Source of the DNA: Acidobacteriota bacterium
GTDB taxonomy: Bacteria > Acidobacteriota > Terriglobia > Terriglobales > Acidobacteriaceae
Assembly (NCBI GenBank): GCA_021782675.1
Contig: JAJXUS010000183.1
Span: 1 to 5,390, forward strand
Direction: 5' to 3'
DNA length: 5,390 bases
In this document: positions 1-5,390 of the stretch, in pieces
How positions within the stretch are numbered: position 1 is the stretch's first letter
How the letters are laid out: every line of letters begins with the position of its first letter
Translations under genes and position numbers: made by a program
The notes under the pieces: model-generated
Seen by the model: only the letters and a program-made list of their open reading frames with translations
Database searches by the model: none
What the model was told of the DNA's origin: nothing

Positions 1-618
1 CGCCAGCCGGACATGCTGCGCGTGCTGGGAATGCTGCCGGTGGTGGAGACGCGGGCCTTCGACATGGCCAGCAACGGATCCCGGTTCACGCTGCTGATCC
101 CGCCGAAAAACGAAGCGATCACCGGCAAGGGCACGGTCACCAAACCCTCGCCCCATCCGCTGATGAACCTGCGGCCCTCCGTCTTTTTCGACTCCATGCT
201 GATCCGCAAGGTCGCGCCCGATGAGCTGATCTATGTGACGACCAACAGCCGAGTGGAGCGCGATCCGCACACCCATCATCTGGTGGAGCTGCCCGATTAT
301 GATCTGGGGATTTTGCGGCGTCAGGGCGACAGCCAGGAACTGATCCCGGTTCGCGTCGTTCACGTCAGCCGCACCGATCTGCTGCCCTATCAACTGGATG
401 AGTACGACGGCAGAGGAAACCTGGTCACCAAGACCCTGTACAGCAACTACCAGACATTTCAGGGCATTCCTTATCCCACTCGCATTGTGATCGATCGCCC
501 GGTGGACGGCTACCAGATCGCTCTCACGATCCAGAAGCTGACGTTGAACCGGCCGCTCGCCAACGATCAGTTCCAGCTCAAAATTCCTGAAGGCACCAAA
601 ATCAAGCGGCTGCCCTAA
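1..618 (+). CDS. LolA-like / DUF4292-like envelope protein, 3' part only
   Basis: The frame is open from the first base (Arg-Gln-Pro-Asp, then a Met at base 13) to a TAA at 616-618, so about 205 C-terminal residues are visible and the true start lies upstream; the Met at base 13 is probably internal. The visible part is soluble, with no membrane segment and no catalytic motif. It alternates short hydrophobic strands with polar turns. The ending (TLYSNYQTFQGIPYPTRIVI, then a strand, then FQLKIPEGTKIKRL) resembles the half-barrel of LolA-type lipoprotein-sorting or DUF4292 proteins, in which successive strands read a lipid- or lipoprotein-binding surface. Such proteins act in the periplasm or at the outer membrane, usually with a signal peptide or lipobox that would lie outside this window. 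I am confident the gene is real, but the family name is pattern recognition only. It converges with the hydrolase gene, 19 bases away. Confidence 0.8.
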   Translation, partial: RQPDMLRVLGMLPVVETRAFDMASNGSRFTLLIPPKNEAITGKGTVTKPSPHPLMNLRPSVFFDSMLIRKVAPDELIYVTTNSRVERDPHTHHLVELPDYDLGILRRQGDSQELIPVRVVHVSRTDLLPYQLDEYDGRGNLVTKTLYSNYQTFQGIPYPTRIVIDRPVDGYQIALTIQKLTLNRPLANDQFQLKIPEGTKIKRLP

Positions 619-637
619 GGGCGACCGCACCCGAAGG

Positions 638-1813
638 CTAGGGAACCTTGTTCGCGACGGGCAGCGGCGTCGGCTTCGGGGCCGGATGCGCCTTTGTCCA
701 CGTTGCGGTCTCGGCATCCAGCACATCCAGAATGTTGCCCTTCACCAATGTCAAGTCCAGCGGATGGAGCCCCCAGCGTTGGTGCCGGGCCGCATGATCC
801 AGCATTTTGTTCGCGGTTTTGGCGTAAGGGCCTTTCAGCACGGTTACCCGGAACGCGTTGCGTCCGGAGAAGTTCCGGCATTCGCCGGTCAACACGCCCC
901 GCACCTCCACCCAGTGTGTTTTGCCGTTTTGCTGGTCGCTCGGCCGATGGATGAACCACTTCAGGGCGCCGCTACCGCCCGCCGGCGCCGCCGGATTTTC
1001 GCAAGCACTGACCAGGCCATCCTTCCGCGCAGCGCCAAAGATCTGATCCGTGGCGGGTGCATCCGCCCGGTAGGTGCCCCAGACATACACGCAGCCGGTC
1101 TCCGCGGCAGAATCGCATGTTGGAATGTGCTTGAAGGTCCCGCCCACGCGCGCGCCGGGCGGAACGCCGAGCGATGGGTCGCCGGCCAGAAATGCCGAAA
1201 CCAGCAGGGCCTGTGCGGGCTTGCCGTCGACGGCCGCAGCCATCAGCTCCTGCAGCAGGATGGTTCCCTGGCTGTGCCCGATCAGAACGACGCCGCGGCC
1301 ATGATTGTCGTGTTGCAGATAGAAGGCCCAAGCCGCCAGCAGGTCACGCTCGGGCAGCTCCCAGGAGATTTGCCCATGGTTCGCCATCGTGCGGCGCAGC
1401 GCGGGCACCGTCACCTGGCGATAGAGGGGCGCATACACGCGGCAGCGAGCGGTCAACAGGCCTGCCTGCGCGTTGACCACTTTCTTCACCTCCGGACTGG
1501 CCGTCATGCTGGCGTACGGCGTTTCCTGGAGTGAGACGGTCGGATACGCGTAAAAGCAGTCGATCGGCGGATCGGCCGCAGGCTGAAACCGCACCGTCCT
1601 TGGCGGCTTGCCGGGAGCCATGACCTCCGCATCCAGGTTTGCGGTGCAGACGGTCTCCGCGCCCGGGCGGCAGACCCAGTTTGCCGGGTTTGAATAATCC
1701 GGCGCTGTATATCCGGAGGCCGGCCGGGAGGGTTTCGCCTGCCCGCGCGTTGGAAGTGCGCCAGCAAGACATAGAAGGACAAGCAGCGGCAACGGGCGAA
1801 GAAAAAGCCTCAT
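638..1813 (-). CDS. secreted alpha/beta-hydrolase, DUF3089 family
   Basis: A complete 391-residue protein. Residues 1-26 form a signal peptide: Arg near the start, a Leu-rich core at 8-20, and likely cleavage after Gly-Gln-Ala (24-26). There is no lipobox cysteine in the right context. The mature part matches the DUF3089 pattern: DYSNPANWVCRPG at 39-51, a strand ending DPPIDCFYAYPTVS at 81-94, CRVYAPLYRQVT at 124-135, and the nucleophile elbow GVVLIGHSQG at 174-183 with Ser181 as probable catalytic serine. His350 in GLHPLDL near the C-terminus is a candidate catalytic histidine; the acid is not assigned. Eight cysteines remain after cleavage (48, 56, 86, 124, 233, 241, 271, 312), consistent with disulfides in the periplasm or outside the cell. 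The tail after 370 is proline-rich. Family members are presumed esterases or lipases, and nothing here defines the substrate. The ATG at 1813-1811 is chosen because it opens the signal peptide and follows a GGAG. Confidence 0.9.
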   Translation of the reverse strand: MRLFLRPLPLLVLLCLAGALPTRGQAKPSRPASGYTAPDYSNPANWVCRPGAETVCTANLDAEVMAPGKPPRTVRFQPAADPPIDCFYAYPTVSLQETPYASMTASPEVKKVVNAQAGLLTARCRVYAPLYRQVTVPALRRTMANHGQISWELPERDLLAAWAFYLQHDNHGRGVVLIGHSQGTILLQELMAAAVDGKPAQALLVSAFLAGDPSLGVPPGARVGGTFKHIPTCDSAAETGCVYVWGTYRADAPATDQIFGAARKDGLVSACENPAAPAGGSGALKWFIHRPSDQQNGKTHWVEVRGVLTGECRNFSGRNAFRVTVLKGPYAKTANKMLDHAARHQRWGLHPLDLTLVKGNILDVLDAETATWTKAHPAPKPTPLPVANKVP

Positions 1814-1857
1814 GAAAGCTCCAGCGAGCCGATGGGATAGGCAGCGCCCTCCATCAT
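1810..1857 (-). CDS. possible 15-residue leader peptide overlapping the hydrolase start
   Basis: Reading leftward from 1857 there is ATG ATG followed by 13 more codons (MMEGAAYPIGSLELS) and a TGA at 1812-1810. The last bases overlap the hydrolase ATG as ATGA, the classic arrangement for translational coupling. A GGAGGG at 1872-1867 stands 9 bases before the first ATG, a good Shine-Dalgarno position. The hydrolase's own GGAG (1822-1819) lies inside this small frame, so ribosomes translating it would open that site. Against it: a 15-codon frame is easily open by chance in GC-rich DNA, and the stop arises simply because the hydrolase's second codon begins with A. The peptide has no recognisable attenuator features such as runs of one amino acid. 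Confidence 0.2.
   Translation of the reverse strand: MMEGAAYPIGSLELS
1819..1822 (-). promoter_or_regulatory. ribosome binding site of the hydrolase gene
   Basis: The minus strand reads GGAG followed by 5 bases (CTTTC) and then the ATG at 1813. It is short and closely spaced but supports this start, which also gives a well-formed signal peptide. Confidence 0.6.
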
Positions 1858-1872
1858 AGTCTGCCGCCCTCC
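1845..1872. repeat. 8-base direct repeat in the antiporter-hydrolase gap
   Basis: CGCCCTCC occurs at 1845-1852 and again at 1865-1872, exactly 20 bases apart (about two helix turns), inside the 69-base gap between the two minus-strand genes. On the minus strand the copies read GGAGGGCG; the upstream one doubles as the Shine-Dalgarno of the possible leader peptide. CTCCGGAG at 1869-1876 is a perfect palindrome overlapping the second copy. No U-tract follows any hairpin here, so I see no terminator between the two genes. Confidence 0.35.
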
Positions 1873-1882
1873 GGAGTCGAAG

Positions 1883-3160
1883 CTATGGATTGCTCCCGGC
1901 CGCGCTGACATTGGACTGGGATTCGGTCGGCCTGGCTCCGCTGTCAGGTTTTATCTTCAGCAGCCGCAGCGCTGGAGCGGTCATGGCGGTGGTGAGCAGC
2001 GCGATGAGGACGAGGATTGTGAAGAGCTGGGAATTGATGGCCCCGGCCTCGAGCGCCAGCGTGACCACCACCAGGTCCACCAGCCCGCGCGTATTCATCA
2101 AGAAGCCGACCAGCAGCGACTCCCGCTGCGGCAGTTTGGAGAGACGGGCCCCGTAATAGGCGCCCCCTACCTTGGTGACAACTGCCACAACGAGCAGCAG
2201 CAGAAACCAGCCCAGTACGCCGCGGCCGCCCAGATCGCGGAACTCCGTGTGGATACCCGTAACGGCAAAAAAGACGGGCAGCAGCAGGACCGAGACCAGC
2301 GGGTGGATCGTGCGCTCCAGTTGCCGATGCCAACTGTGCAGCCGCGGCATGCACATGCCGGCCAGAAATGCGCCAAACAACGCATGCACGCCCAGCCGTT
2401 CCGTAACAAAGGCGCAGAACAGTACAAAGACGATGAAGACGGCCAGCAGGACCTGCGTCACGTTGGGAGCGCCGCGCCAGCGGACCAGTTTCCCGATCGC
2501 CGGGCGCACCAGGCCAAGCATGAGAGCGCCAAAGACCACCAGCAGCAGCATCTTGAACGCCAGCACCCGCGGGGAAGCGTGTGGTGCGGTCAGCATCAGC
2601 GCCACCGCCAGCAGCATCCAGCCCGCGACATCGGCCAGAGCGGCCGCCACCAACACCAGCATGTTCAACTTCTCGTCGCCGGTGGATTTATCGCGCAGCA
2701 TGCGCGCCAGCACGGGAAACGCCGTCGTGCACAGCCCCACACCCACAAAGATCAAAAACGCCACATAGTTGTCCTGCGCGCCGTGGAAGCGCCGGTACAT
2801 CAGCATTCCCAGACCGCAGCCCAGGACAAAGGGAAACACCATTGAGAGCAGACTGATGCGGAGCGCGGTCTGGCGCTGTTGCCACACCGCCTCGAAGTCC
2901 AGGTTCATCCCCTCCAGAAACAGGTACAGCACCATTCCCAGATCGCTGATCAACGTGAGGCTGTGAAGGGAATTGGGTGGAAAGAGCTGAGCGACCAGAT
3001 GGGGTGCGGCGTAGCCAAAGATCGACCGGCCCAGCACAAGGCCGCCGACCATCTCGCCCACGACGCGGGGTTGCCCCAGCTTTTCCAGCAGAATGCCGCA
3101 CAGCCCCGTCACCAGGACGATGATGGCAATCTGCAGCAGGAACAGCGCCAGGGCGCTCAT
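1883..3160 (-). CDS. CPA2-type cation/proton antiporter, CHX/Kha1-like membrane domain
   Basis: A complete 425-residue inner-membrane protein, hydrophobic almost throughout, with the roughly 12 helices expected of a sodium/proton-exchanger fold. Conserved blocks in order: EKLGQPRVVGEMVGGLVLG (26-44); SDLGMVLYLFLEGMNLD (72-88); TTAFPVLARML (145-155), the broken-helix stretch near the ion site; ALADVAGW (174-181), the ion-binding helix; GVHALFGAFLAGMCMPR (257-273); TKVGG with Lys330; and GFLMNTRGLVDL (352-363). The FLMNT-R/K-GLV and TAFPVLAR blocks point to the CHX/Kha1 branch rather than KefB/KefC. It ends in a polar tail after about residue 403 and lacks both the TrkA-N domain of KefC and the large C-terminal domain of plant CHX proteins. 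The expected role is proton-coupled exchange of potassium or sodium; the ion cannot be read from sequence. The usual Asp-Asp or Asn-Asp pair is Ala176-Asp177 here. It may be co-transcribed with the hydrolase 69 bases downstream. Confidence 0.9.
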   Translation of the reverse strand: MSALALFLLQIAIIVLVTGLCGILLEKLGQPRVVGEMVGGLVLGRSIFGYAAPHLVAQLFPPNSLHSLTLISDLGMVLYLFLEGMNLDFEAVWQQRQTALRISLLSMVFPFVLGCGLGMLMYRRFHGAQDNYVAFLIFVGVGLCTTAFPVLARMLRDKSTGDEKLNMLVLVAAALADVAGWMLLAVALMLTAPHASPRVLAFKMLLLVVFGALMLGLVRPAIGKLVRWRGAPNVTQVLLAVFIVFVLFCAFVTERLGVHALFGAFLAGMCMPRLHSWHRQLERTIHPLVSVLLLPVFFAVTGIHTEFRDLGGRGVLGWFLLLLVVAVVTKVGGAYYGARLSKLPQRESLLVGFLMNTRGLVDLVVVTLALEAGAINSQLFTILVLIALLTTAMTAPALRLLKIKPDSGARPTESQSNVSAAGSNP

Positions 3161-3169
3161 GGCGGAAAT

Positions 3170-3177
3170 CTCCCCCT
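3170..3177 (-). promoter_or_regulatory. strong ribosome binding site of the antiporter gene
   Basis: The minus strand reads AGGGGGAG, then 9 bases, then the ATG at 3160-3158. It fixes the start that gives the hydrophobic N-terminal helix. The bases just after it contain the third copy of GAAATCT discussed for this intergenic region. Confidence 0.75.
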
Positions 3178-3219
3178 AACAGAATGAAGCAATTTCCCAG
3201 GTGTGGCAGAGGAAGCGGG

Positions 3220-3268
3220 CAGAAATCTTGGGCGCAGAAGGGAGAATAGCGGATTCTTCAGAAATCTT
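3220..3268. repeat. 10-base direct repeat between antiporter and hsp20
   Basis: CAGAAATCTT occurs at 3220-3229 and 3259-3268, 39 bases apart. The core GAAATCT occurs a third time at 3165-3171, overlapping the antiporter ribosome binding site. All three copies have the same orientation. The second copy ends 36 bases upstream of the proposed hsp20 -10 element, where an activator could bind. Its role as a binding site is inference; only the repeats are observed. Confidence 0.45.
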
Positions 3269-3301
3269 ATGCAACTGCACTCACATATTCTGCGTCTATT
3301 A

Positions 3302-3310
3302 TGGTATAGT
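3302..3310 (+). promoter_or_regulatory. extended -10 promoter element, probable hsp20 promoter
   Basis: TGGTATAGT is an extended -10 (TG, one base, then TATAGT at 3305-3310, five of six matches to TATAAT). It would start transcription near 3317 and give a leader of about 60 bases. At 16-18 bases upstream I see no good -35 hexamer (the sequence there is around TCACATA), so the TG extension, an activator or an alternative sigma factor would have to compensate. I found neither a sigma-32 consensus nor a CIRCE pair. The surrounding bases are clearly richer in A and T than the flanking genes. Confidence 0.5.
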
Positions 3311-3327
3311 TGGTTCAACGACATTCC

Positions 3328-3355
3328 CAGCGCTGTGCCACCCCATCCAGCGCTG
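3328..3355 (+). promoter_or_regulatory. paired CAGCGCTG palindromes in the hsp20 leader
   Basis: CAGCGCTG, itself a perfect palindrome, occurs at 3328-3335 and 3348-3355, exactly 20 bases apart. Because each copy equals its own complement, the two can pair in RNA into an 8-base-pair GC-rich stem with a 12-base loop, ending 6 bases before the AAGGAG ribosome binding site. In DNA the same bases could be a tandem operator spaced at two helix turns. The ribosome binding site is not itself base-paired in this stem, so it is not a classical thermometer. The same 8-mer also occurs in antiporter coding DNA at 1967-1974, showing it can arise by composition. Confidence 0.4.
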
Positions 3356-3360
3356 ACTGC

Positions 3361-3367
3361 AAAGGAG
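3361..3367 (+). promoter_or_regulatory. ribosome binding site that fixes the hsp20 start
   Basis: AAAGGAG is followed by 8 bases and ATG at 3376. This decides against the in-frame TTG at 3310, which would add 22 residues unlike any Hsp20 N-terminus. Confidence 0.85.
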
Positions 3368-3375
3368 ATACACCC

Positions 3376-3879
3376 ATGGCTATCACTCGCTGGAGCCCGT
3401 TCGAGGACATCTATACCCTGCAGAACCGGCTCAACTCTCTGGTTCAGGGATTCGCCCGCAATGAAGATGAGTCTCTGGCCACCAACGCCTTCGTTCCTCC
3501 CGTGGATATCTACGAGGACGCGAACCACATCGTGCTCAAACTGGAAGCTCCCGGCATGAAGCTCGAAAACTTCGACGTGCAGCTGGAAAACCAGACGCTG
3601 ACGGTGAGGGGCGAGCGCCACTTTGAGAAGGAGACGAAGGAAGAGAACTATCACCGGGTCGAGCGGCGCTATGGCACATTTGCCCGCGCGTTCACCCTGC
3701 CCAACACGATCGATCCGGAAGCCGTGAAGGCGAACTATACCGACGGCGTGCTGGCGATCGAAATTGCCAAGAAGGCCGAAGCCAAGCCGAAGCAGATCAA
3801 GGTCTCGGTGAATAGCGGCAAACCGGCTGAGGCCACCCGGACCGTTGCGGGCGAAGTCAGCTCCAAACCGGCTGCCTGA
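3376..3879 (+). CDS. Hsp20 family small heat shock protein
   Basis: A complete 167-residue cytosolic holdase chaperone. The N-terminal arm (1-38, beginning MAITRWSPFEDI) is the amphipathic region that binds unfolding clients and helps build oligomers. The alpha-crystallin domain spans about 39-133, with the hallmarks FVPPVDIYED (39-48), LKLEAPGMKLENFDV (54-68), LTVRGER (75-81), an ERRYGTFARAFTLP strand (96-109), and ANYTDGVLAIEIAKK (119-133) in place of the usual GVL-x-LPK ending. The tail carries Ile141-Lys-Val143, an I-x-I/V-type anchor that docks on a neighbouring subunit's domain. After it comes an Ala/Thr/Ser/Lys-rich tail of about 20 residues, likely flexible. It needs no ATP and hands bound clients to DnaK/ClpB, whose gene follows directly. 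Expression probably starts from the extended -10 at 3302-3310 and ends at the terminator downstream. Length and domain order are normal for bacterial class A-type Hsp20. Confidence 0.95.
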   Translation: MAITRWSPFEDIYTLQNRLNSLVQGFARNEDESLATNAFVPPVDIYEDANHIVLKLEAPGMKLENFDVQLENQTLTVRGERHFEKETKEENYHRVERRYGTFARAFTLPNTIDPEAVKANYTDGVLAIEIAKKAEAKPKQIKVSVNSGKPAEATRTVAGEVSSKPAA

Positions 3880-3923
3880 GGCGCGGCTCATTCGGCAGAG
3901 CGCCAGAGGGCATTTGAAACTGC

Positions 3924-3966
3924 GGGCAGTGCCGGGCGCCCAGGGGCGCGGGCACTGCCCTTTTTT
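3924..3966 (+). terminator. strong rho-independent terminator after hsp20
   Basis: GGGCAGTGCC (3924-3933) pairs perfectly with GGCACTGCCC (3951-3960). After a small internal loop, GCGCC (3936-3940) pairs with GGCGC (3945-3949) around a CAGG tetraloop. Six Ts follow at 3961-3966. It begins 45 bases after the hsp20 stop and should separate hsp20 transcription from clpB. Confidence 0.93.
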
Positions 3967-4018
3967 GCCGGGTCAACCCGGACCCTGAACCCACATCCAA
4001 CAGAGTAGTTTTATCGGT
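3967..4018 (+). promoter_or_regulatory. clpB upstream region with a small hairpin
   Basis: The presumed clpB promoter should lie here, between the hsp20 terminator and the clpB ribosome binding site, but I cannot assign one with confidence. The best guess is CTGAAC (3985-3990), 18 bases, then TTTTAT (4009-4014); both boxes are weak and the leader would be very short. A small inverted repeat, CCGGG (3968-3972) and CCCGG (3977-3981) around a TCAA loop, directly follows the T-tract. No sigma-32 or CIRCE motif is apparent. Confidence 0.25.
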
Positions 4019-4024
4019 AAAGGA
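4019..4024 (+). promoter_or_regulatory. ribosome binding site of clpB
   Basis: AAAGGA is followed by 10 bases and ATG at 4035. The resulting N-terminus ([16 protein letters not shown]) is that of a normal ClpB N-domain, confirming the start. Confidence 0.75.
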
Positions 4025-4034
4025 ACAAACCACC

Positions 4035-5390
4035 ATGGCTATCCGCTGGGAAAAACTGACGGTCAAGGCGCAGGACGCCGTGCAGACCGCAACCTCACTG
4101 GCCGCGGAACGCGGCAATCCGGAGATTCAGCCGGCGCATCTGCTGCTGGCGCTGCTCGGCGACCGGGAGGGCATCGTCGCGCCCGTGCTGCAGAAGACCG
4201 GCGTCTCGCTGGAGAGTCTGCGCGGCCAGTTGGAGAAGGTCCTCGGAACCTTTCCCCAGGTATCCGGCGGCGCCCAGCAGCCACAGGGCTCCCAGACGTT
4301 TCTCAAAGTTCTGGAGCAGGCTTTTCAGGAAGCCTCCAACTTTAAGGATGAGTACGTCTCGACCGAGCATCTGCTGCTGGCGATTGCGCAGCAGAAAAAG
4401 GACCCTGCACAACTGGCGATGACTGCGGCGGGTGCGGGGTATGACGCGATTCTTCGCGCGCTGACGACGGTGCGCGGCAACCAGCGGGTGACGGACCAGA
4501 ATCCGGAGGCGAAGTTTCAGGCGCTGGAGCGCTACGCCCGCGACCTGACGGACCTGGCGCGCCGCGGCAAGCTGGATCCGGTCATCGGACGTGATGAAGA
4601 GATTCGCCGCGTGATTCAGGTGCTGTCGCGCCGCACAAAAAATAATCCCGTGCTGATTGGCGAGCCCGGCGTGGGCAAGACGGCCATTGTCGAGGGCCTG
4701 GCACGCCGCATCGTCTCCGGCGACGTGCCGGACGTGCTGCGCGACAAGCGCGTCGTGTCGCTCGATCTCGGGGCGATGCTGGCCGGGGCCAAGTACCGCG
4801 GCGAATTTGAAGACCGCCTGAAGGCTGTACTGAAAGAGATTGAAGACGCCTCCGGAACCATCATTCTGTTCATCGACGAACTGCATACGCTGGTGGGCGC
4901 GGGCGCAGCGGAGGGCGCCATCGACGCCTCCAACATGCTGAAGCCGCCGCTGGCGCGCGGGGAGCTGCGCGCCATTGGCGCCACCACGCTGAACGAGTAC
5001 CGCAAATACATCGAGAAGGATGCGGCGCTCGAGCGGCGCTTTCAGATCGTGTTTGTGGGCGAGCCGAACGTTGAGGACACCATTGCGATTCTGCGGGGCC
5101 TGAAGGAGCGCTATGAGGCGCACCATAACGTGCGCATCCGGGACTCGGCGATAGTGGCGGCGGCCACGCTGTCGCACCGCTATATTTCGGACCGCTTTCT
5201 GCCCGACAAGGCCATTGACCTGGTGGATGAAGCGGCGGCCTCGCTGGCCATCCAGATCGGCTCCGTGCCGGTCGAGATCGACGAGCTGGACCGCCGCACC
5301 ACGTCGCTGGAGATTGAGCGCACCGCGCTGAAGCGGGAGAAAGACGCCAACTCCAAAGAGCGGCTGGAAGCGGTCACTCGCAAGCTTTCC
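4035..5390 (+). CDS. clpB: ATP-dependent protein disaggregase ClpB, N-terminal 452 residues
   Basis: The frame stays open from this ATG to the window edge, so only the first half of a protein of usually about 860 residues is seen. ClpB is a cytosolic AAA+ hexamer that threads aggregated proteins through its pore with the help of DnaK, DnaJ and GrpE. The N-domain occupies about 1-150 as two Clp-N repeats (AHLLLALL near 34-41 and EHLLLAIA near 111-118). AAA domain 1 follows: [20 protein letters not shown], Walker A GEPGVGKT at 209-216 (Lys215), pore loop KYRGEFE with Tyr254, Walker B ILFIDE ending at Asp281-Glu282, and the arginine pair Arg334-Arg335 in ALERRF. The [19 protein letters not shown] block (384-402) closes that domain. 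From about 412 the charged ELDRR and [11 protein letters not shown] segments begin the coiled-coil middle domain, which contacts DnaK and separates ClpB from ClpA or ClpC. One unusual residue, Pro305, is noted separately. Confidence 0.97.
   Translation, partial: MAIRWEKLTVKAQDAVQTATSLAAERGNPEIQPAHLLLALLGDREGIVAPVLQKTGVSLESLRGQLEKVLGTFPQVSGGAQQPQGSQTFLKVLEQAFQEASNFKDEYVSTEHLLLAIAQQKKDPAQLAMTAAGAGYDAILRALTTVRGNQRVTDQNPEAKFQALERYARDLTDLARRGKLDPVIGRDEEIRRVIQVLSRRTKNNPVLIGEPGVGKTAIVEGLARRIVSGDVPDVLRDKRVVSLDLGAMLAGAKYRGEFEDRLKAVLKEIEDASGTIILFIDELHTLVGAGAAEGAIDASNMLKPPLARGELRAIGATTLNEYRKYIEKDAALERRFQIVFVGEPNVEDTIAILRGLKERYEAHHNVRIRDSAIVAAATLSHRYISDRFLPDKAIDLVDEAAASLAIQIGSVPVEIDELDRRTTSLEIERTALKREKDANSKERLEAVTRKLS

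Noticed and set aside
612..622. GCCC-TAA-GGGC hairpin at the end of the LolA-like gene as a terminator
   Set aside because: The stem is only four base pairs with no T-tract. The 19-base convergent gap contains no recognisable terminator for either gene.
686..1534. A 282-codon plus-strand open frame over the hydrolase
   Set aside because: The opposite strand encodes a complete DUF3089 protein with signal peptide and GHSQG motif. This frame's product is low in recognisable structure and has no convincing ribosome binding site.
2249..2845. Plus-strand frames of about 198 codons (also 2172-2768) over the antiporter
   Set aside because: They are antisense shadows of a membrane protein gene. The translations are Gln/His/Arg- or Ser/Thr-rich without domain features.
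3276..3282. GCACTC-like half of a CIRCE element upstream of hsp20
   Set aside because: There is no matching GAGTGC half-site at the required spacing.
3310..3375. A longer hsp20 starting at the in-frame TTG at 3310
   Set aside because: It would start inside the -10 element and place the AAAGGAG site within coding sequence. The ATG at 3376 gives the standard Hsp20 N-terminus.
3157..3891. A 244-codon minus-strand frame covering hsp20 and its promoter region
   Set aside because: It runs antisense through the whole Hsp20 gene and overlaps the antiporter start; the product is Arg/Leu/Phe-rich with no family resemblance.
3914..3920. TTGAAAC resembling a sigma-32 -35 box upstream of clpB
   Set aside because: The matching -10 would fall in the hsp20 terminator stem, and no CCCCAT-like sequence is found at the right distance.
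4095..5177. A 360-codon open frame on the minus strand across clpB
   Set aside because: It lies wholly antisense to an unmistakable clpB. Its translation is rich in Arg, Gln, Leu and His, with no domain, as expected from the reverse complement of a GC-biased gene.

Overview
The window looks like ordinary chromosome of a GC-rich Gram-negative bacterium, most probably an Acidobacteriota member (Terriglobia/Acidobacteriaceae type). That placement is inference. It rests on the flavour of the LolA-like protein at the left edge, the DUF3089 secreted hydrolase and the ClpB sequence, not on a marker gene. No mobile element, CRISPR array, tRNA or rRNA is visible.

Layout from left to right. (1) Bases 1-618, plus strand: the 3' part of a LolA-like/DUF4292-like envelope protein whose start lies outside the window. 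(2) Bases 638-1813, minus strand: a complete secreted alpha/beta-hydrolase of the DUF3089 family, converging on gene 1 with only 19 bases between the stop codons. A 15-codon reading frame (1810-1857) with its own Shine-Dalgarno overlaps the hydrolase start as ATGA; it may be a coupling leader. (3) Bases 1883-3160, minus strand: a CPA2-type cation/proton antiporter resembling the membrane domain of the CHX/Kha1 branch, 69 bases upstream of the hydrolase and possibly co-transcribed with it. (4) Bases 3161-3375: a divergent control region, relatively AT-rich in its middle, with an extended -10 element, a 10-base direct repeat and, in the hsp20 leader, two copies of an 8-base palindrome. (5) Bases 3376-3879, plus strand: an Hsp20 small heat shock protein, followed by a strong rho-independent terminator (3924-3966). 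(6) Bases 4035-5390, plus strand: the first 452 codons of clpB, which stays open to the window edge.

The right half is a recognisable protein-quality-control locus. Hsp20 holds unfolding proteins in a form from which ClpB, together with the DnaK system, can extract them. The terminator implies that the two genes are mainly separate transcription units. The divergent antiporter would suit a cell-stress theme (pH or monovalent cation homeostasis), but sharing an intergenic region is the only link seen here.

I see no previously undescribed system. The points most worth a second look are the Ala-Asp version of the antiporter's usual two-residue ion-binding motif, the repeats and palindromes around the hsp20 promoter and leader, and the possible leader peptide overlapping the hydrolase start.
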